Below are positions 28,742 through 36,467 of a stretch of DNA of 64,000 nucleotides, piece after piece. The position numbers and the translations under genes were made by a program. Below the pieces are notes generated by a model. That model had not been told where the DNA came from. It searched no databases and was given only the letters and a program-made list of their open reading frames with translations. How positions within the stretch are numbered: the stretch's first letter is position 1; the number at the start of each line of letters is the position of its first letter. The stretch spans positions 1 to 64,000 of the forward strand of contig JBBQRX010000014.1 in NCBI GenBank assembly GCA_038214375.1, in the 5' to 3' direction. Source of the DNA: CTSoil-043 sp038214375. GTDB lineage: Bacteria > Chloroflexota > Limnocylindria > Limnocylindrales > CSP1-4.

Positions 28742-29694
28742 CGACGGGCCCGGCCACGACCGTCGGCGAGCTGCTGGCCGCGGGCACCGACCGGCTCCGC
28801 GCGTCCGGCTCGCCGAGCGCCCGGCTGGACGCGGAGCTGCTCCTCGCGGATGCGCTCGGCACCGATCGGACCGGGGTGCTGGCCCATCCTTCCGGCCTCG
28901 CGGGCGACGGTCCGGCGGCCCGGTTCGGCGCCTCGCTCGAGCGGCGCGCCGCCGGCGAGCCGGTGGCGTACATCCGCGGCATGAAGGAGTTTCACGGCCT
29001 CGCCCTCGCGGTCGACGCCCGCGCGCTCGTGCCGCGCCCCGAGACCGAGCTGCTGGTGGACCTCGCGCTCGCCGAGCTGGCCGACGTGCTGGGCCGCGCC
29101 CCGCGCCCCGCCGGAACACCGCGCGTCCACGTCGCGGACGTCGGGACCGGCAGCGGTGCCATCGCGGTCGCGATCGCGGTCTCCCTGCGGCGCCGGGGCA
29201 TGGCGCGCGAAGTGGAGACTATTGCCTCCGACCGCTCGGCCGAGGCGGCGGCGCTCGCGGCCGAGAACGCGGTCGCGCATGGGGTCGCCGATCATGTCGG
29301 GGTCGCGGTGGCCGACCTGCTGCCGGCGGACGGCACGGCGGCGGGCCTGCTCCGCGTCCCCGGGCGCTTCGACCTGGTGTGCGCGAACCTGCCCTACATC
29401 CGGACGGGCGACCTCGCCGGACTTCCCGCGCCGGTCCATTTCGAGCCTCGCGACGCGCTCGACGGGGGACCGGACGGCCTCGACGTGATCCGGCGCCTGC
29501 TCGAGCTCCTGCCCGCGAGACTGGCCCCGGCCGGGCTGGCCCTCCTCGAGATCGGGGCGGACCAGGCGGACGGGATCGGCCGTGCGGTCGGCGTCCTCCT
29601 GCCCGGCTGGAGGTGCGATGTTGTGGATGACCTCGCCGGGATGCCCAGGATCGCCCAGGTCGTGCCACCGACGCGCCCCGCACCCGTCCCGTGA
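28738..29694 (+). CDS. prmC: Release factor glutamine methyltransferase PrmC, probable CTG start
   Basis: Methylates the GGQ glutamine of RF1/RF2. The SAM motif VGTGSG is at 135-140. The substrate motif is NLPY (217-220) instead of the usual NPPY. The needed N-terminal helical domain (TVGELLAAGTDRLRASGSPSARLDAELLLADALG) has no ATG, GTG or TTG in frame; the first such codon (GTG 28876) would remove half of it. I therefore place the start at CTG 28738, overlapping the prfA stop (CTGA), with AAGGCGG 3 nt upstream. Length is 318 residues. The CTG start is inference; the gene identity is firm. Confidence 0.9.
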   Translation: MTTGPATTVGELLAAGTDRLRASGSPSARLDAELLLADALGTDRTGVLAHPSGLAGDGPAARFGASLERRAAGEPVAYIRGMKEFHGLALAVDARALVPRPETELLVDLALAELADVLGRAPRPAGTPRVHVADVGTGSGAIAVAIAVSLRRRGMAREVETIASDRSAEAAALAAENAVAHGVADHVGVAVADLLPADGTAAGLLRVPGRFDLVCANLPYIRTGDLAGLPAPVHFEPRDALDGGPDGLDVIRRLLELLPARLAPAGLALLEIGADQADGIGRAVGVLLPGWRCDVVDDLAGMPRIAQVVPPTRPAPVP

Positions 29695-29887
29695 GCACAT
29701 CGCGCATGCCGGTGCCACGCATGCCGGTGTCGCGCATTGGACCCGCCTCGGCGGACCGCCGCTCGCCGGCTCCCGGACGCGTGGCGGGTCCTTCGGCGAC
29801 AATGGCGCGGATGGCCTGGCGGGTCGCGCTCGGCGGATCGAGCGACGCTCGTGGGGCGGCGGCCGGGGGGAGCGGGAAGGAGTCGGG

Positions 29888-31168
29888 ATGAGCGTGACGG
29901 ACGCCGCGCGAGCCGCGTGGGCGACGGTCGCAGAGCTGGACCCTGAGGTCTGGTCGGCGCTGCGCGGCGAGGCGGACCGCCAGCGCTGGAAGATCGAGCT
30001 GATCGCGAGCGAGAACTACACGTTCGCCGCCGTCATGGAGGCCCAGGGCTCCTGGCTCACCAACAAGTACGCGGAGGGCCTGCCGGGCAAGCGCTACTAC
30101 GGCGGCTGCGAGTACGTGGACGTCGTCGAGCGCCTGGCGCAGGATCGCGCCCTCGCGCTCTTCCCCGGCGCGGTCCACGTGAACGTCCAGCCGCATGCCG
30201 GCGCGCAGGCGAATTTCGCCGCGTTCTTCGCCGTGCTCTCGCCAGGCGACCGGATCCTGGGCATGAACCTGGCCCACGGCGGCCACCTGACCCATGGCTC
30301 GCCGGTCAACGTCAGCGGCAAGTGGTTCGAGGTCCATGCCTACGGCGTGGATCCCGAGACGAACGTGATCGACTACGACGCGCTGGAACGGCAGGCGGCC
30401 GAGGTCCAGCCGAAGCTCGTGATCGCCGGGGCCAGCGCGTACTCGCGGATTCTCGACTTCGAGCGCTTCGCGGCGATCGCGCACGGCGTGGGCGCCTACC
30501 TCCTCGTGGACATGGCGCACATCGCCGGGCTCGTCGCCGCCGGGCTCCACCCGTCGCCGTTTCCGCACGCGGACCTCGTCACGACCACGACGCACAAGAC
30601 CCTGCGGGGTCCGCGCGGTGGCCTCATCTTCTCTACCGAAGCACTCGCCAGGCAGGTGGACCGGGCCGTCTTCCCCGGCACCCAGGGTGGGCCGCTGATG
30701 CATGTCATCGCGGCCAAGGCGGTCGCGCTGCGACTGGCCGACACGCCGGAGTTCCGTGCCGACCAGCGCCGGACCGTGGAGAACGCTCGCACCCTCGCGG
30801 CGGAGATCGCCGCCCGCGGCGGCCGGCTCGTCACCGGCGGAACGGACAACCACCTGATGAGCGTCGACGTGACGCCGTTCGGGGTGACCGGCCGGGAGGC
30901 GGAGCGCCTCCTCGACACCGTCGGGATCACCGTCAACAAGAACGCCATCCCCTTCGATCCGAACCCGCCCAACATCGCCTCGGGGATCCGGATCGGGACC
31001 CCGGCCATCACGACGCGCGGGTTCGGCGCCGCGGAGATGCGCGAGGTCGGCCGGCTCATCGTCGCGTCGCTGACCTCCCGCGACGAGCCCGCCGAGCAGG
31101 CGAAGATCGCCGCCGAGGTGCGCGACATCTGCGGGCGCTTCCCGGTCCCGGGGCTGCCCGAAGCGTGA
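29888..31168 (+). CDS. glyA: Serine hydroxymethyltransferase
   Basis: PLP enzyme that converts serine and tetrahydrofolate to glycine and methylene-THF, 426 residues. The PLP lysine is K237 in TTTTHKTLRGPRGG; ELIASENYTF, KRYYGGCEYVD and the LVDMAHIAGL segment are family marks. AAGGAG lies 6 nt before the ATG. The 193-nt gap to prmC contains two copies of CGCATGCCGGTG (about 29702-29730) and no recognisable riboswitch. The transferase gene follows after 4 nt. Confidence 0.97.
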   Translation: MSVTDAARAAWATVAELDPEVWSALRGEADRQRWKIELIASENYTFAAVMEAQGSWLTNKYAEGLPGKRYYGGCEYVDVVERLAQDRALALFPGAVHVNVQPHAGAQANFAAFFAVLSPGDRILGMNLAHGGHLTHGSPVNVSGKWFEVHAYGVDPETNVIDYDALERQAAEVQPKLVIAGASAYSRILDFERFAAIAHGVGAYLLVDMAHIAGLVAAGLHPSPFPHADLVTTTTHKTLRGPRGGLIFSTEALARQVDRAVFPGTQGGPLMHVIAAKAVALRLADTPEFRADQRRTVENARTLAAEIAARGGRLVTGGTDNHLMSVDVTPFGVTGREAERLLDTVGITVNKNAIPFDPNPPNIASGIRIGTPAITTRGFGAAEMREVGRLIVASLTSRDEPAEQAKIAAEVRDICGRFPVPGLPEA

Positions 31169-31172
31169 CCCG

Positions 31173-32237
31173 GTGAGCGAGGGCATCGCGGGACCAGCCC
31201 TCGCTGCGTTCGCCACCGCCGCGATCCTTGCCCTCGTCCTCACCCCGGTGGTCCGCCGGATCGCTCACCGGTTCGACGTCCTCGACCGGCCCGAGGAGCG
31301 TCGTGTCAACACGTCGCCGATCCCGCGCGGCGGCGGGATCGCGGTCGCGGCCGCGTTCGTGATCACGGCGGGCGGCCTCCTCGTGGCCGACTCGGTCTTC
31401 GAGATCTGGCCGGCCTCGGACGCACCCGTCGCGAGCGAGGTCGTCGCGCTCGTCGGCGGCGCCGCGCTGGCGGCCCTCATCGGCAGCCTGGACGACTGGT
31501 TCGACCTGCGCGCCCGCTGGCAGCTCGCCGGGCAGCTCGTGATCGCCGGCCTGGCGGTCGGGCTCGGCATCACCGTGACCCTGCTGGCCAACCCGTTCGG
31601 GCCGGGCTTCATCCGCCTTGGCGGGATCTTCGGGGCCGCCTTCGCCGTGCTCTGGGTCCTGGGGATGATCAACAGCATCAACTTCATCGACGGGCTCGAC
31701 GGGCTCTCGTCGGGCGTGGCCCTGATCGCGGCGCTGACGCTGGGGATCATCAGCCTGACCGGTCCGATCGACCAGCCGGCCATCGCGCTCTTCTGCTTCG
31801 CGCTGGCGGGGGCGCTGCTGGGCTTCCTGCGCTGGAACCTCCACCCGGCTTCGATCTTCCTCGGGACAAGCGGCGTGATGGTCATCGGCTACGTGCTGGC
31901 CCTCCTCGCCATCCTCGGGAGCGCCAAGGTTGCCGTCGCCCTCCTCGTCCTGGGCGTCCCGATCATCGACACGTTCTGGATCATCGTCCGGCGCCTCTCG
32001 GAGGGACGCTCGCCGTTCTCGCCGGATCGCGGCCACATCCACCACCGGCTCCTCGACTTGGGCCTCTCCCACGGCCAGACGGTGCTCGTCATCTACGCGG
32101 TCTGCATCGCGCTCGCCGTGCTGTCGCTGCTCCTGTCCGGCACCGGCCAGCTGTACGCGTTCCTGGGCGTCTTCGTGATCTTCGGGCTGGGGCTCTACGT
32201 GCTGAGCCGCGCCGCCGGAGGGGACGGCGCCGCCTGA
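31173..32237 (+). CDS. Polyprenyl-phosphate GlcNAc-1-phosphate transferase (WecA/TagO-like)
   Basis: Polytopic PNPT-family enzyme of 354 residues that moves a HexNAc-phosphate from a UDP-sugar to undecaprenyl phosphate, starting cell-surface glycans. The Asp pair is D107-D108 (SLDDWFD), NFIDGLDG lies at 170-177 and the HIHH motif at 288-291, which points to WecA/TagO rather than MraY. The motif usually written GDxG reads GTSG (231-234), so the conserved Asp is Thr232. This may alter catalysis or mark a divergent subgroup. The start is GTG, 4 nt after glyA. Confidence 0.85.
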   Translation: MSEGIAGPALAAFATAAILALVLTPVVRRIAHRFDVLDRPEERRVNTSPIPRGGGIAVAAAFVITAGGLLVADSVFEIWPASDAPVASEVVALVGGAALAALIGSLDDWFDLRARWQLAGQLVIAGLAVGLGITVTLLANPFGPGFIRLGGIFGAAFAVLWVLGMINSINFIDGLDGLSSGVALIAALTLGIISLTGPIDQPAIALFCFALAGALLGFLRWNLHPASIFLGTSGVMVIGYVLALLAILGSAKVAVALLVLGVPIIDTFWIIVRRLSEGRSPFSPDRGHIHHRLLDLGLSHGQTVLVIYAVCIALAVLSLLLSGTGQLYAFLGVFVIFGLGLYVLSRAAGGDGAA

Positions 32238-32263
32238 GGAATCGGCGCAGCCTGGGAGATCGG

Positions 32264-32303
32264 CGCGGCGGCAGGGCGCGCGGCGTGGCGGCAGGACGCG
32301 CGG
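32264..32303 (+). repeat. Two tandem 20-bp GC-rich units
   Basis: Units 32264-32283 and 32284-32303 differ at two positions (CGCGGCGGCAGGGCGCGCGG and its neighbour). They lie in the gap between the transferase and the channel gene. The frame of the transferase stays open beyond its TGA through this stretch, which may be a decayed C-terminal tail. Confidence 0.5.
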
Positions 32304-32394
32304 CGCGGCCTGGAGGGACGGCGCCGCCGGAGGCGCGCTACCCTTGGCCTGCCTGGCCCACCCGGGCAGGACGCGCCGGTCGTGAGGAGCAGCC

Positions 32395-33462
32395 GTGAAG
32401 CGGTCGCGGCAGGAGTCGTGGGCGCTCGACGCCGTCATCGCGCTTGTCGAGGCTCCGGGCCTCCGGGTGTGGCTGGCGATCGTTGCCGCGGCGCTGGTCA
32501 TCGGGACCGCGGGTTACATGCTCCTCGAAGGCTGGGACCTCTCGGACGCCCTCTACATGACGGTCATCAGCGTGACCACGGCCGGGTTTCGCGAGGTCCG
32601 CGAGCTTGACGACGGGGGCCGCCTGTGGACCATGCTGGTCACCGGCTTCGGCGTCATCCTGATCTTCGGCAGCGTGGGCCTCGTGACCGAATACCTGGTG
32701 ATCGGGGCGACGAGCGGACGGAGGCTGAGGCGACGCATGACTCGCGAGGTGGACGAGCTCCGGGACCACTTCATCCTGTGCGGCTATGGCCGGGTCGGGT
32801 CCACGGTTGCGCGCGAGCTGGTCCACGACGGCGAACCGTTCGTGGTCATCGACGCCAACCCGGAATCCCTCGAACATGCCCGCGACGACGGCTACCTGGT
32901 CGTGGAGGGCGACGCGACCGACGATGCGGTGCTTCGCGCCGGCGGGATCATGCGGGCGAAAGGCCTGGTCGCGATGATCGATTCCGACGCCCAAAACGTC
33001 TACGTGATCCTCTCGGCCCGCGCGCTCAACCCGGGCCTCTTCGTGGTCGGTCGCGCCAGCACCCCGGCCGCCGAGGAGAAGCTGGCCCGCGCAGGGGCCG
33101 ACCGGGTCGTCTCCCCGTACACGATGGCGGGCCGGCGGCTGGCAGAACTCGCCGTGCGGCCGCGCGTGGTGGACTTCCTCGACGCGGCTCTCTCGCACGG
33201 CGAGCTCTCGTTCAGCCTGGAGGAATTCCACGCCCGGGCAGGCGGCCCACTCGAAGGGGTGAGCGTCGGCGAGCTGCGCAAGCGCGGGCTCTTCGTGCTC
33301 GCGATTCTCGAGGCGGGCGACCGCTACGCGGCGAATCCGCCGGACGACCGACGCCTCGCCGGCGACGAGACGTTCATCGCGTCTGGATCCGCGGATGCCC
33401 TCAAGGCGGCGCGGGCGGAGCCGACCGACACGGGCCGGCGTCCGAGCGCCGCGCGACGCTGA
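32395..33462 (+). CDS. K+ channel-like protein with RCK (TrkA-N/TrkA-C) domains
   Basis: Protein of 355 residues. Two membrane helices (about 26-46 and 78-100) flank a pore loop with the filter-like sequence SVTTAGFREV. A TrkA-N domain follows with the nucleotide-binding FILCGYGRVGSTVARELVHDG and a TrkA-C part near the end. This is the layout of MthK-type channels gated by cytosolic ligands. The filter deviates from TVGYGD, as in a known bacterial subgroup with TTVGF, so the ion is not certain. The GTG start has GAGGAG upstream. Confidence 0.85.
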   Translation: MKRSRQESWALDAVIALVEAPGLRVWLAIVAAALVIGTAGYMLLEGWDLSDALYMTVISVTTAGFREVRELDDGGRLWTMLVTGFGVILIFGSVGLVTEYLVIGATSGRRLRRRMTREVDELRDHFILCGYGRVGSTVARELVHDGEPFVVIDANPESLEHARDDGYLVVEGDATDDAVLRAGGIMRAKGLVAMIDSDAQNVYVILSARALNPGLFVVGRASTPAAEEKLARAGADRVVSPYTMAGRRLAELAVRPRVVDFLDAALSHGELSFSLEEFHARAGGPLEGVSVGELRKRGLFVLAILEAGDRYAANPPDDRRLAGDETFIASGSADALKAARAEPTDTGRRPSAARR

Positions 33463-33536
33463 GGGCCGGGGGCCCCAGGGCCGGGGCGGTGGGCGGTGGG
33501 CGGTGGCGCCCTCGCCGGGGCGCCCGGGATGGGGGT

Positions 33537-33566
33537 TTGCCGCCCGGACACACCCGTTGCTATACT
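33537..33566 (+). promoter_or_regulatory. Promoter of the ATP synthase operon
   Basis: TTGCCG (33537-33542) and TATACT (33561-33566) are spaced 18 nt apart, 30 nt before the GTG of atpI. No other promoter-like pair is seen inside the atp genes. Confidence 0.6.
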
Positions 33567-33596
33567 CGCGCGGCTTCGCCAGGGAGCCGAATCAAC

Positions 33597-33815
33597 GTGC
33601 CCGAACGGGCCTGGGGCTACTTCGCACTGTTCTCCGAGATCGGCCTCGTGCTCCTCGTGACGGTCCTGGTGGGCGTGCTGAGCGGATACTGGGTGGACCA
33701 GCAGCTTCGAACGCTGCCGATCTTCGTCCTCGTCGGGCTCTTCGTCGGGCTCGGAGCGGGCGCCCGGGCGGTCTACCAGCTTATCAGCAGGTTCCTGGCG
33801 ACCTTCGAGGACTGA
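33597..33815 (+). CDS. atpI: AtpI/AtpQ-like small membrane protein
   Basis: Protein of 72 residues from the GTG at 33597, with two membrane helices (about 8-30 and 40-62). Its place as first gene before atpB and the YWVDQQLRTLPIFVLVGLFVGLGAGARAVYQLI segment match the F0F1-associated AtpI/DUF-type assembly factor. AtpI helps assemble the c-ring and may aid Mg2+ uptake. Identification rests mainly on position, size and topology. Confidence 0.8.
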   Translation: MPERAWGYFALFSEIGLVLLVTVLVGVLSGYWVDQQLRTLPIFVLVGLFVGLGAGARAVYQLISRFLATFED

Positions 33816-33918
33816 CCCGGGAGAGCGCGGCGGTCGGCCTTCCCCCGGTGCATGGAGAGAGCGTGGCGAGCAGCGGCAGATGGAGGGACCCGCACGAGGC
33901 GCCCGCGGAGCCGGCACG

Positions 33919-34914
33919 GTGAGCCGGTTCCTGACGCGGCGCACCCTCGGCTATCTCGTGCTCGCCGTCCTCGCGCTGGACGTCCTTGCGTTCCTGGCCA
34001 TTCCCCCGGCCGAGAAGGGCGAGGCCTCCGGCACGACCTGTGCCTACCCGGTCTGCTTCATCAACGGCAACCTGGAGCTTCCGGCGCCGCACGTCATCCT
34101 GGACCTGGACGCGGCGAACCCCACGCCGACCGGGCCGCTCGTGGTGGGCTTCTGGCCCAGCATCACGAGCACGATCTTCACGATGTGGATCGTGATCCTG
34201 CTGGTCCTCGGCCTCTCGATCGGGATGACGCGCCGCCGGGACGTCATCCCCGGACGCCTCCAGAACGCGGCCGAGCTGGCCTACGAATCGCTGGAGAATT
34301 TCGCGGTCTCCCTGGGCGGCGATCGTGCCCGGCCGTACGTTCCGTGGTTCGCGGGGCTCTTCATCTTCATCGTCGCCGGCAACTGGATCGGCCTCGTTTC
34401 GCCCGTCGGCAAGCTCGAGGAGCTGCGCGCGCCGACCAGCGACGTCAACGTGACGCTCGGCCTGGCGCTCGTCAGCTTCACGGTCTTCCAGGTGGAGGGG
34501 TTCCGCGCGCTGGGCGTCGGCGGGTACCTCGGCAAGTTCTTCCCGCTGTACGAGTTCAGGAACGGCGTCGGCGCCGGCATCATCGCGCTCTTCGTGGGGC
34601 TGATCGAGCTCCTCCTCGAGTTCATCAAGCCCATCACGCTGTCGATGCGACTCTTCGGCAATATCTACGGGGGCGAGGTCGCCCTCGGCGTGGTCACCGG
34701 CCTCACGGTCGCCATCCTGCCGGTCGCGCTCTACGGGCTGGAGTTCCTGCTGAACCTGGTCCAGGCGCTCATCTTCAGCGTCCTCTCGCTGATGTTCATC
34801 CTGATCGCCACGGAAGGTCACGAACACGAGGAGGGCCACCTCGCCGAGGAGATCCTCGACGCTCCCGCGGACATGACCGCACCCGCCATGCACACGAGCC
34901 CGTCAGGGGCCTGA
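33919..34914 (+). CDS. atpB: F0F1 ATP synthase subunit a
   Basis: Proton-channel subunit of about 331 residues with six hydrophobic segments. The essential Arg is in ITLSMRLFGNIYGGE. An insertion of about 40 residues (EKGEASGTTCAYPVCFING...) lies after the first helix, probably outside the membrane, and holds two Cys. The GTG at 33919 has GGAG 8 nt upstream; an ATG at 33880 would add 13 residues with a weak site. Second gene of the standard atpIBEFHAGDC order. Confidence 0.95.
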   Translation: MSRFLTRRTLGYLVLAVLALDVLAFLAIPPAEKGEASGTTCAYPVCFINGNLELPAPHVILDLDAANPTPTGPLVVGFWPSITSTIFTMWIVILLVLGLSIGMTRRRDVIPGRLQNAAELAYESLENFAVSLGGDRARPYVPWFAGLFIFIVAGNWIGLVSPVGKLEELRAPTSDVNVTLGLALVSFTVFQVEGFRALGVGGYLGKFFPLYEFRNGVGAGIIALFVGLIELLLEFIKPITLSMRLFGNIYGGEVALGVVTGLTVAILPVALYGLEFLLNLVQALIFSVLSLMFILIATEGHEHEEGHLAEEILDAPADMTAPAMHTSPSGA

Positions 34915-34964
34915 TCCACCGTCACCAGACCCCGGGAGACCCCGGAGGCAGGAGGGAGTAACTC

Positions 34965-35177
34965 ATGGAGCATCTCGGCGCAGGCCTTGCGGCCCTCGGG
35001 GTCATCGGCCCCGGCATCGGCATCGGCATCCTCGCGGGCCTTTCGAGCAGCGCGATCAGCCGGAATCCCGACGCCGCATCGCAGATCCGCGGCCTTGCCA
35101 TCATCCTCGCGGCGTTCGCCGAAGGGCTCGGCGTCCTCGCGGTGGTGGTCGGCCTCCTCGCGATCTTCATCAAGTAG
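34965..35177 (+). CDS. atpE: F0F1 ATP synthase subunit c
   Basis: Ring-forming proteolipid of 70 residues, two membrane helices joined by the SRNPDA loop. The ion-binding carboxylate is Glu53 (AAFAEGLGVLA). The first helix has GPGIGIG and lacks the Gln and the following Ser that define Na+-binding rings, so H+ coupling is likely. GGAGGGAG sits 6 nt before the ATG, a strong site fitting the high copy number of c. Confidence 0.97.
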   Translation: MEHLGAGLAALGVIGPGIGIGILAGLSSSAISRNPDAASQIRGLAIILAAFAEGLGVLAVVVGLLAIFIK

Positions 35178-35198
35178 GCGACGAGCCGGAGTCCCATC

Positions 35199-35897
35199 GT
35201 GGCATTCGTCGACGCCGGCCAGGCGGCCCGCGAGGTCGTCCGCCTCCAGGCCGAGGCCGCGACCCCCGGGTTGACCATCAACCTGTTCTGGATCATCGTC
35301 GCCGCCCTCAACTTCCTGGTCTTCTTCGCCGTGCTCTACCTGGTCGTCCTCAAGCCGATCGCGGCCACCCTGAAGGACCGCCGCGCGCGGATCGAGCAGG
35401 GCATCCACGACGCCGACCAGGCGCGGATCGAGCGCGCCGCGGGCGAGGCGGCCGCGCTGGCCGAGCTCACCAACGCGCGCCGCGAGGCTCGAGAGATCCT
35501 CGACCGCGCCCAGAAGCTCGCGGACGAGAGCCGCGCGGCGGACGTCGCGGCCACGCGCGAGGAGCTGGAGCGGATGCGCGTCCGCGCGTCCGCGGAGATC
35601 GAGGCCGAGAAGACGCGCGCCATCGCCGACCTGCGGACCGAGGTTGCCACGCTCGCCCTCGATGCCGCTGGCCGCGTGGTGGGCGAGACGATGAGCAGCG
35701 ACCGGCAGCGGCGGCTGGTCGAGGAGTATCTCGCCGAATCCGTCGTCGGCAGGCCTGCTGCGGCGGGGGCGCCCGCCGCGGGGGCGCCCGCCGCGGGGGC
35801 GCACGCTGCCGGAGCGAACGCCGCCGGCAGGCCCGCGGCCGACAACGCGGCCGACAACGCGGCCGGCGAATCCGCACCCGACCGGCCCACCGCCTGA
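35199..35897 (+). CDS. atpF: F0F1 ATP synthase subunit b with Ala-rich tail
   Basis: Stator subunit of 232 residues. A hydrophilic N-terminal stretch of 24 residues precedes the single membrane helix (ITINLFWIIVAALNFLVFFAVLY), then a long charged coiled coil with DRRARIEQGIHDADQARIERAAGEAAAL. The last 45 residues are an unusual tail of AGAPA units encoded by a 12-bp tandem repeat (about 35764-35805), followed by DNAADNAAG. Normal b subunits end near residue 170-185. The start is GTG; TGATG joins it to atpH. Confidence 0.95.
   Translation: MAFVDAGQAAREVVRLQAEAATPGLTINLFWIIVAALNFLVFFAVLYLVVLKPIAATLKDRRARIEQGIHDADQARIERAAGEAAALAELTNARREAREILDRAQKLADESRAADVAATREELERMRVRASAEIEAEKTRAIADLRTEVATLALDAAGRVVGETMSSDRQRRLVEEYLAESVVGRPAAAGAPAAGAPAAGAHAAGANAAGRPAADNAADNAAGESAPDRPTA
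35761..35812 (+). repeat. 12-bp tandem repeat inside atpF
   Basis: GCGGGGGCGCCC-type units repeat three to four times in frame, each coding for AGAP. The repeat makes the tail length prone to change by slippage. Confidence 0.7.
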
Positions 35898-36442
35898 TGG
35901 CGACCGCCACGACCGCCGCTCGCCGCTATGCGGAGGCCGCCCTCGAGCTCGCCCGCCGTGACGGGACCCTCGACGCGTGGCTCGTCGACCTGCGCCTCGC
36001 CGCGGAGGTCGTCGGCGCGAAGGAGGCGGCCACGGTCGTGGACAACCCGGCGATCGCCTGGGAGGTCCGCCGCGCGACCATCACAGGCCTGCTCGGTGAC
36101 CGCGTCGGCGCACCGACCCGGAACCTCGTCCTGCTCCTCGCCCGGCGCGGCCGGCTCGCGATCCTGCCGCGCGTCGCGGACGAGCTCAAGCGACTCGTGG
36201 ACCGCGAGCACAACGTCGTGGTTGCGACCGTGACGAGCGCCCAACCCCTCGAGCCCGGCGAGCTCGCGGCCGTCGCCGAGCGCGTCGCGGCCACGTCCGG
36301 CGCGCGCGTCGAGACCCACGAGGTGGTGGACCCCGGGCTGATCGGCGGCCTGACCGTCCGCGTCGGCGACCGACTCATCGATGCCAGCGTGCGGGGACGG
36401 CTTGCGCGGCTCCGCGAAAGCCTCGTCGCTGGAGCTCGCTGA
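35897..36442 (+). CDS. atpH: F0F1 ATP synthase subunit delta
   Basis: Peripheral stator subunit of 181 residues linking b to the top of F1. RRYAEAALELARRDGTLDAW at the N-terminus and GARVETHEVVDPGLIGGLTVRVGDRLIDASVRGRLARLRESL at the C-terminus are characteristic. The ATG overlaps the atpF stop. Confidence 0.95.
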   Translation: MATATTAARRYAEAALELARRDGTLDAWLVDLRLAAEVVGAKEAATVVDNPAIAWEVRRATITGLLGDRVGAPTRNLVLLLARRGRLAILPRVADELKRLVDREHNVVVATVTSAQPLEPGELAAVAERVAATSGARVETHEVVDPGLIGGLTVRVGDRLIDASVRGRLARLRESLVAGAR

Positions 36443-36467
36443 CCCCCGCACCTGAACGGAGCACCGA

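Noticed and set aside
29695..29887. Glycine or other riboswitch upstream of glyA
   Set aside because: No matching conserved core was recognised; the gap shows only a short duplicated CGCATGCCGGTG.
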